The notes under the pieces: generated by a model
The model's database searches: none
What the model was told of the DNA's origin: nothing
What the model saw: the letters and a program-made list of their open reading frames with translations, nothing else
Program-made: the position numbers and the translations under genes
Shown: positions 14,177 through 19,020 of the stretch, piece by piece
How positions within the stretch are numbered: the stretch's first letter is position 1
How the letters are laid out: each line of letters opens with the position of its first letter
Origin: JBGSWC01 sp041752635
Lineage (GTDB): Bacteria > Planctomycetota > Planctomycetia > Pirellulales > Lacipirellulaceae
Direction of reading: 5' to 3'
Assembly (NCBI GenBank): GCA_041752635.1
Contig: JBGSWC010000290.1
Coordinates: 1-19,020 of the forward strand
DNA length: 19,020 nucleotides

Positions 14177-15088
14177 ATGGCTAATCTCGAAATTATTGAC
14201 CTCTCGCACTCCTACGGCCCGAAGCATGTGCTCAACAAGGTCAACCTGACTGTCGGTGCGGGACAAGTGGTCGCGCTCGTGGGGCCGAGTGGTTGTGGTA
14301 AATCGACGCTGCTCAGGGCCATTTTGGGGACCCACCCACCCACATCGGGAAAGGTTTGTGTCGGCGGCCAACCTGTCGAATGCCCGACCCGGGATGTGGG
14401 CATCGTCTATCAGCATTACAGCTTGTACGAGTTTTTGACTGCTCGTCAAAATGTCGCATTTGGATTAATGGTCGACCAGACTTCGACACCGTTTCGCTTG
14501 TTCAACTATTTTGCTTGGCGAAAGCTCCGCCAAGAGCATCTCGAACAGGCCGACGCATTTCTTGAGAAAGTCGGTCTGTTGGCGGCTCGTAATCAATATC
14601 CTAGCGAAATGTCGGGAGGAATGCGGCAGCGGGTGGCGATTGCCCAAGCGCTCATCATGGAGCCACGCGTGCTGCTGCTCGACGAGCCTTTCGGGGCACT
14701 CGACGAAGCAACCCGCGAGGAATTGCAACTGATGCTGCTGAAGCTCTACGCCGAGAACGTGCAAGCTCGCGCCGAAAGCCGTACGCCTCCCTACACGGTG
14801 ATTATTGTCACGCACGAGTTAAACGAAGCGTTGTATGTAAGTGATCGCGTGGTGGGGCTCTCGCAGTACCATGCCGACGGCGCTAACGGTGCGACGATCG
14901 TCTACGACAAGCCGGCCCCCATTTTTCGGCCCGACGAGCCGAAGGACCTTAGCAAATTCGTCGCCCAGAAAGAAGAATTGATTGGCTGCGTCTTCAGCCC
15001 CACCGTGCAACGCGACCACCGCGAATTCATCACGTTCTGGGCCGAACACGAAAAGCTAATGGAAGTCGCCGGGCCTGTGACGAATTGA
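14177..15088 (+). CDS. ABC transporter ATP-binding protein, NitT/TauT (SsuB/TauB) type
   Basis: This 303-residue ATPase starts at the ATG at 14177. Upstream in-frame ATGs at 14099 and 14144 would add residues before the family-typical opening ANLEIIDLSHSYGP, and none of the three has a strong ribosome site. All catalytic motifs are present: Walker A GPSGCGKS (36-43), Q-loop Gln79, signature MSGGMRQR (145-152), Walker B VLLLDEPFG (165-173), D-loop ALDE, and H-loop His213 in VTHE. Two things are longer than in SsuB-type proteins. One is an insertion of about 15 residues around TSTPFRLFNYFAWRKLRQ (102-119). The other is a C-terminal extension of about 55 residues (AQKEELIGCVFSPTVQRDHR onward). 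It is the only ABC ATPase here and very likely energises the permease at 4102-4902. Confidence 0.92.
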   Translation: MANLEIIDLSHSYGPKHVLNKVNLTVGAGQVVALVGPSGCGKSTLLRAILGTHPPTSGKVCVGGQPVECPTRDVGIVYQHYSLYEFLTARQNVAFGLMVDQTSTPFRLFNYFAWRKLRQEHLEQADAFLEKVGLLAARNQYPSEMSGGMRQRVAIAQALIMEPRVLLLDEPFGALDEATREELQLMLLKLYAENVQARAESRTPPYTVIIVTHELNEALYVSDRVVGLSQYHADGANGATIVYDKPAPIFRPDEPKDLSKFVAQKEELIGCVFSPTVQRDHREFITFWAEHEKLMEVAGPVTN

Positions 15089-15276
15089 TTTTCACCACTG
15101 AACCGCAGAGAGTACTGAGTACTGAGTCGGAGCGAACGAATGCGAAGTGACAAATGACGTCAAGTCATCTTCGATTTTTCATTTTGCAATTACTATTTTG
15201 CAATTTGCAACTCCACCTATCTTTTCTGTGTCATCAGTGCCTCAGTGTTGAATAGCTGCAAGTGCTGCCGGAGTCG
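15089..15276. repeat. Non-coding spacer with imperfect inverted repeat and short direct repeats
   Basis: TTCACCACTGA (15091-15101) is roughly mirrored by the reverse complement of TCAGTGTTGAA (15242-15252), and the adjacent bases (CGCAGAG versus TTCTGTGTCATCAGTG) look related. This recalls the ACCACAGAGGCACAGAG-type intergenic repeats common in planctomycetes. Between the arms lie ATTTTGCAATT twice (15181-15191, 15195-15205) and a tandem GTACTGA repeat (about 15112-15125). No gene is visible. Confidence 0.45.
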
Positions 15277-15615
15277 TTATCGCAAAACTTTGCCGTCGAT
15301 ATCGAGTAGCTGCGAATTCGAGACTGCGTTGCCGAAGCGGTCGAATTGATCGAACGTCCAATCAACCTCGCGAGTCGCCGGCTCAATTTCGATTAGCAAA
15401 GGCTGTCCTGGTCCGGCGTGGCAGTTGCCAATGTCATAGTGGCCGTTGGGCAACACTTCGAGTGTTGTGACCCAAGCGAGCGTGATGCCGGGCAAGTCGT
15501 CTTGTGCGAGCTTCTACACGATTTCGCCTGCGGGATTGACTTCGATCACGCTGTGGCCGTTGCCGGTGGCGATGAGCGTGTTGCCACTTTCGAGCCGCAC
15601 GGCAGCAAAGACTAC
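15277..15615 (-). pseudogene. C-terminal remnant of a beta-propeller (PQQ/NHL-like) protein with an in-frame amber stop
   Basis: Read leftward from 15615, the frame gives FAAVRLESGNTLIATGNGHS, then VIEVNPAGEIV, a TAG at 15516-15514, KLAQDDLPGITLAWVTTLEV, and so on to DIDGKVLR and a TAA. The blade-like LxxGNTLIATGNGHSVIEV / EIVWKL repeats are those of secreted planctomycete beta-propeller proteins. The amber codon occupies the position where a Trp (TGG) is expected in the EIVWKL blade motif, a one-base change. A TAA at 15618-15616 closes the frame upstream, and the N-terminal blades are absent from the window. The remnant is therefore truncated as well as interrupted. A TTG at 15495 could in principle restart translation, but the product would be only ~72 residues. 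Confidence 0.8.
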
Positions 15616-15861
15616 TTATAGAGCATCAGTTCGTCGGTTGAGTCAGTCATACTCGTTCAACCCCAAGGCATTGTAAACGGCAGCATATTAGCAGCCCCCA
15701 AGTCTAAACTTCCGGCTAACTCAGTGCGACTTGCGATCGCCCCACGTGCCCCACACCGCACGATCGCAGTCCGCCGCGGCCATCGAGCCACCCCGACCAA
15801 CCAACGCCTTAAATCGCCGCACAACTCGTTCATCGCAACGAATCGCAACCGGGGCTGACGC

Positions 15862-16113
15862 TCACCGGTACACATTGACCACGGACACTGTCGCCTCGAC
15901 CTTCCCGTCAATGATGACCTTGCACCCCGGCCGAACGTCGCGCCACCGCTCCACGCCAATCGGTCGCAGTCGCTTGCTGCCACGGTCCCGCCAAACAATC
16001 CATTGCCGACCGTCGGTTAGCTCGATCGACAGAGCATGACAACTATCGAGACTTACCGGTGCTGTGCAGTAGCGATCGACGCCCACGCCTTCAGGTAGTT
16101 CGTTGGTATTCAT
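15862..16113 (-). CDS. Small hypothetical protein (83 aa)
   Basis: The frame from ATG 16113 encodes MNTNELPEGVGVDRYCTAPV, a segment LSIELTDGRQWIVWRDRGSK, and DVRPGCKVIIDGKVEATVSV. The pattern of short beta strands (IELTDGRQWIVW; CKVIIDGKVEATV) gives the impression of a compact beta-rich domain. I do not recognise the family. There is no good ribosome site before this ATG, and a TTG at 16152 is an alternative start. It lies divergent to the TOPRIM-helicase gene (83-bp gap), a common place for a small accessory or regulatory gene in integrated elements. Natural composition and lack of a better frame support it. Chance remains possible. Confidence 0.45.
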   Translation of the reverse strand: MNTNELPEGVGVDRYCTAPVSLDSCHALSIELTDGRQWIVWRDRGSKRLRPIGVERWRDVRPGCKVIIDGKVEATVSVVNVYR

Positions 16114-16196
16114 GCAACTGACGGTAGCGGCGCGGGTGGCCAATTTCGACAAGATTCCGCATCTTGCGGCTGAGTATTCTAGCGACTCAATAGGTT

Positions 16197-18743
16197 GTGT
16201 TTCTTGGCGGCCGTGCTACCGCTATGGACTGCGTAGGTGTTTCACGCCTGGCCGATCACTTGGGTATAAAACCAGCCAAGGCGGCCAAGAAGGAGAAGGC
16301 GCTCGACGATGGGTTCGAGTGGCAGCCGTGGTCGCCTGACCTGGTCGCCCATTACGTCAGCGCCAAGCAGGGCATCACCGAACGGGCCTTGCTCCTGGCC
16401 GGTGCGAAGCTCGCTCGCTACCGACGCAAGGACGCGGTGATCGTACTGCCGGTCTACGGGCCGACGCTCGAACTCGATAAGCCGATCAACTACGTGATCC
16501 AGTCCGTCATGGGCCGCGACCTGATTATCGGCACCGGCGAGAATGCCCAGGCCGTCAGCAAGAAGCTTATCCAGAAAGGGAAGGGGCTGCTGGGCTACAA
16601 CATCGAGCGGCTCAAGCTCGGGACCATCCAGCGGGTGTGGAAGGTCGAGGGCGTGACCGACATGCTCGCGCTGCTCTCGGTGATGACGGATGAGGAGTTG
16701 GAGACGACCGCGGTGGTATCGAGTGCCAGCGGCGCGAGCGAGAAACCGGCGTGGATGGGTGATGTGCTGGCCGGGTTCGATACGCTGATTTGCCACGACC
16801 TCGATCGGCCAGGGGATGCGGGGGCGCAGTTGTGGGCTCGCGAGATCTCGCTCAAGCGGGACGAGGGTGCCACCATTGTGCGGCTGCCGGGCGAAGTGAC
16901 CCCGACGCATGGGACCGATTTGCGGGACTGGCTCAACCAGGGGAACGGCTACTCGGTGCTGCTCTCCCTGGCCGAACAGGGCGACCGGATCGTCGCCAAG
17001 CGGGATGCGGCTGGTGACATCGTGGCTGACGAGTCGGTCGATTTGGTGTTTGAACGGGCCATTTGCCGCGACTTGCAGATCGAAGTCCTGGGTGAAATGG
17101 AGAACGGCCACATCCGCGTGTTCTCGATGTTCCACCGCAAGGCCGTCAACATCCTCGACATTGGCCGCCTCAGCTACGCCAAGCTGCTCCAGATGTTCGG
17201 GCCGCCCGTCAAGGCGTTCGTCCACACTGGCAAAGACGACATCGACGGGATGCACTCGCTCAAGGACGTGGTCGAGGCGATCGGGGCCATCGCTGGCTAC
17301 CGACAGATCGGCGACCACGACACGGTCGGTCAGGGTGTGTGGGCTGGGCGCGACCTGAACGACCAGGAAACGGGGTCGATCGTGCTGGTGAATGCGGGCG
17401 GGGCTTCTCGATACAACGGGGACAAGGTGCTGCGGGAAGTCCTCGCACCGCGCGTCGACGGGCTGCTGCTCGACATGAACGGCGACCGGCCCTGGTACGA
17501 CCATGACATGCTGGTGTCGAATCTCGAAGCTCTCAAGGCGAACCCCGAGGCGTTTGGCAAGGCGGCGGTGCGGGACTTAGAGGCGATCTTGGCCCGCTGG
17601 CGGTGGCGAACTTCCGTCAGCCCGATGCTGATGACCGGTTGCGTGCTGGCCAGTTTCATCCAGACGGTGCTGAGATGGCGGCCGCAGGTCTCGATCTCGG
17701 GCGAGTCGAACGCCGGTAAGTCGTATCTATTTGAGTGCCTGGGTGGGCCTGACGACCAGAGCGAGGCCGGTATCTTCCTCAAGCTGGCCTTCAAGTCGTC
17801 GAAATCAAGCGAGGCGGGCATTCGGCAGACGGTCAAGCAGACGGCCGTGGTCGTGATGTGCGATGAATTCGAGGCGTCCAAGGAGCGGGACCGGATTCTG
17901 GAGCTTATGCGGACCTCGAGCCGGTCGAGCAATGTCACGCGCGGATCGGTCGGCCAGAAGGCAAGCAGTTCGGGGCTGCGTCATATCTGCTGGATCGCGG
18001 CGATCGAGACGGGCCTGACCAAGCAGGCGGACCAGAATCGGTTTATCGTCTTCAATCTGCTCTGCGCCGAGAAGGAGAAGCAGGGGCAGTTGCGGCTACC
18101 CACCAGTGCCGAGCGGTGGGAGCTAGGGCACCGCCTCCTGGCTGTTGCCATTTACCACGCCCAAGCGGCTTGCGAACTGGCCGTGGCGCTGCGGGATACC
18201 CAGATCGAGGGGATCGACGCCCGCCAGGTGGAGAATTACGCGGTGCCGGCCGCGATGTTGGGGCTGGCCAACCAGTACACGATCGAAAGCTGCCAAGATT
18301 TGCTGCGGTATCTGGTCAGGGGGAACGTCGAGATCGAGGAGCAGGGCCAGACCGACCACGAAGACCTGCTGACCGACATCCTAACGTCGCAGATCATGCT
18401 CAGCCCAGCGGATGGGGTGCGGTCGATTTTGCAGGTGCTCGAAAGCCAAGACCTGTACTACCGGCACGCCCATTTGCTGGATTCGCGGTGCATCAAGGTG
18501 ACAAAGGACCAGAAGTTGTTCATTCACGCCCCGTCAGTGTTGCGGTTCTTACTCAAGGGCACCCAATGGGAGCACAAACAGATCCGCGACATCCTATTGC
18601 GGATCAAAGGAGCCGAACCGCGAGCACAGCGATTTGCAGGTCGCACGCTTCGCGGTGTGGCCCTTCCAGTGGATGCCCTGATGGTTAATGGCAAAATGAG
18701 CGGCGACGATTCTGAGGGCCACCAGGAGCCTGAGATGGTTTAG
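16197..18743 (+). CDS. Mobile-element replication protein: TOPRIM domain plus P-loop (SF3/DUF927-like) helicase
   Basis: This is a large (up to 848 aa) soluble protein of the primase-helicase type used by phages, satellites and plasmids. The TOPRIM-like domain is at about 145-250: EGVTD (151-155) and HDLDRPGD (200-207) supply the conserved Glu and DxD acidic residues. The helicase part is at about 470-640: Walker A GESNAGKS (502-509), Walker B VVVMCDEFE (551-559), and a later ADQNRFIVFNLL sensor-type strand. The C-terminal 200 residues are helical and unassigned. The start is uncertain: GTG 16197 follows an in-frame TAG, and ATG 16224 is possible. Related primases carry a CHC2 zinc finger at the N-terminus. 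Here the product opens at FLGGRATAMDCV, which resembles the end of such a finger, so a 5' truncation is likely (inference). The codons look more G/C-rich than in the PspA locus. Confidence 0.8.
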   Translation: MFLGGRATAMDCVGVSRLADHLGIKPAKAAKKEKALDDGFEWQPWSPDLVAHYVSAKQGITERALLLAGAKLARYRRKDAVIVLPVYGPTLELDKPINYVIQSVMGRDLIIGTGENAQAVSKKLIQKGKGLLGYNIERLKLGTIQRVWKVEGVTDMLALLSVMTDEELETTAVVSSASGASEKPAWMGDVLAGFDTLICHDLDRPGDAGAQLWAREISLKRDEGATIVRLPGEVTPTHGTDLRDWLNQGNGYSVLLSLAEQGDRIVAKRDAAGDIVADESVDLVFERAICRDLQIEVLGEMENGHIRVFSMFHRKAVNILDIGRLSYAKLLQMFGPPVKAFVHTGKDDIDGMHSLKDVVEAIGAIAGYRQIGDHDTVGQGVWAGRDLNDQETGSIVLVNAGGASRYNGDKVLREVLAPRVDGLLLDMNGDRPWYDHDMLVSNLEALKANPEAFGKAAVRDLEAILARWRWRTSVSPMLMTGCVLASFIQTVLRWRPQVSISGESNAGKSYLFECLGGPDDQSEAGIFLKLAFKSSKSSEAGIRQTVKQTAVVVMCDEFEASKERDRILELMRTSSRSSNVTRGSVGQKASSSGLRHICWIAAIETGLTKQADQNRFIVFNLLCAEKEKQGQLRLPTSAERWELGHRLLAVAIYHAQAACELAVALRDTQIEGIDARQVENYAVPAAMLGLANQYTIESCQDLLRYLVRGNVEIEEQGQTDHEDLLTDILTSQIMLSPADGVRSILQVLESQDLYYRHAHLLDSRCIKVTKDQKLFIHAPSVLRFLLKGTQWEHKQIRDILLRIKGAEPRAQRFAGRTLRGVALPVDALMVNGKMSGDDSEGHQEPEMV

Positions 18744-18980
18744 CAGCGCAACGCGCAGCATCGGCGCAGCATCGGCGCAACAGAAGAAAATGACGAAAAC
18801 CCCTATATATATAGAGAGATAGATAGATGAGAGAGAGAGTGTTGCGCTGTTGCGCTCCTTCCGGGAATATAACCCTTATACACGAATGGCATTAACATTC
18901 GCGTAACTACTGTCGCCTCAACGCTTAAGCATTGCTATCGCTGCACTGCTAGCGTGAGAAAAGCGAACACCTCCTGCGTA
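18744..18980. repeat. Iteron-like and simple-sequence repeats behind the replication gene (candidate origin)
   Basis: Right after the helicase stop, CGCAGCATCGG is repeated with an 11-bp period (18754-18764, 18765-18775). It runs into GCGCAACA (18775-18782), whose reverse complement TGTTGCGC recurs twice in tandem at 18840-18855. Between them lie an AAAACCCC tract, a 12-bp CTATATATATAG palindrome (18803-18814) and a GA/GATA simple repeat to about 18839. Facing iterons around an AT-rich melting segment next to a replication gene fit an origin, but this is unproven. From 18860 to 18980 I see no gene. Confidence 0.5.
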
Positions 18981-19020
18981 GTGGATTTGTTAACAATCCT
19001 CACGCCACAAGAGGTGTCGC
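18981..19020 (+). CDS. Start of a possible HTH/excisionase-type gene (runs off the window)
   Basis: From GTG 18981 the frame reads VDLLTILTPQEVS to the end of the window. LLT.QEVS/A is the typical opening of MerR-like helix-turn-helix domains in excisionases and small phage regulators, where it continues into ELLGVS-type sequence. There is no clear ribosome site before the GTG. Only 13 codons are visible, so the call rests on this short motif and on its position behind a mobile-element replication gene. Confidence 0.35.
   Translation, partial: MDLLTILTPQEVS

Noticed and set aside
15657..15833. Possible 58-residue minus-strand gene (MNELCGDLRRWLVG...)
   Set aside because: No ribosome site, no recognisable motif, and lengths like this are expected by chance. 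It could be a small element gene but is not supportable.
16242..17504. 420-residue open frame on the minus strand inside the TOPRIM-helicase gene
   Set aside because: It is antisense to a gene with clear TOPRIM and Walker motifs. Its Arg/His/Val/Pro-rich composition is that of a shadow frame in G+C-rich DNA.
18803..18839. TA/GA repeat considered as a CRISPR or VNTR array
   Set aside because: Units are 2-4 bases without spacers, so it is a simple-sequence tract, not a CRISPR. No CRISPR-like repeat-spacer pattern occurs anywhere in the window.
1..19020. tRNA, rRNA or tRNA-anchored attachment site for the right-flank element
   Set aside because: I found no cloverleaf-like sequence with a GTTCRANNC T-loop in a proper context and no long direct repeat pair that could be attL/attR inside the window.

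Overview
The window looks like a chromosomal stretch of a planctomycete (Pirellulales-like). This is an inference from three things: the OmpA-fused NitT-type binding proteins, the beta-propeller remnant, and the mix of ATG and GTG starts with strong AGGAGG-type ribosome sites. No rRNA, tRNA or marker gene is present to fix the taxonomy.

Left flank (1-4101). The 3' end of an unrecognised gene (1-117) is followed by a small secreted-protein gene (180-878). The tail of that gene runs into a 5'-truncated alpha/beta hydrolase (716-1267), so this is a deletion scar. An intact chloroperoxidase-type alpha/beta hydrolase follows (1331-2155). Then comes about 2 kb without a convincing intact gene. It holds group II intron debris: an intron-encoded-protein N-terminus (3364-3561), a domain V/VI-like tail (3589-3654), and, abutting it head-to-tail, a new intron 5' end with GNRA hairpins (3655 to about 3800).

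Core (4102-15088). This is a coherent nine-gene locus. Eight genes read leftward in this order: tandem AAA+ ATPase; binding protein fused to OmpA (612 aa); VWA protein; second binding protein-OmpA fusion (514 aa); two-TM coiled-coil protein; PspA/IM30 homologue; binding lipoprotein; NitT/TauT-type permease. The matching ABC ATPase is read divergently from beside the AAA gene. The locus therefore joins a complete ABC importer (one permease, one ATPase, three binding-protein modules) to an envelope-stress protein (PspA), an AAA+/VWA pair, and receptors with peptidoglycan-binding domains. I infer one envelope-spanning uptake, sensing or membrane-maintenance machine. The substrate is unknown. A 54-bp inverted repeat containing a dRS3-like 20-mer separates the last two genes.

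Right flank (15089-19020). Non-coding repeats are followed by a beta-propeller pseudogene with an in-frame amber stop, a small unknown gene, and a large TOPRIM plus P-loop helicase protein. That protein is typical of phage, satellite or plasmid replication and seems to lack its primase zinc finger. Downstream are iteron-like repeats, a TA/GA-rich simple repeat, and the start of a possible excisionase-type HTH gene. This flank looks like part of a separate mobile element.
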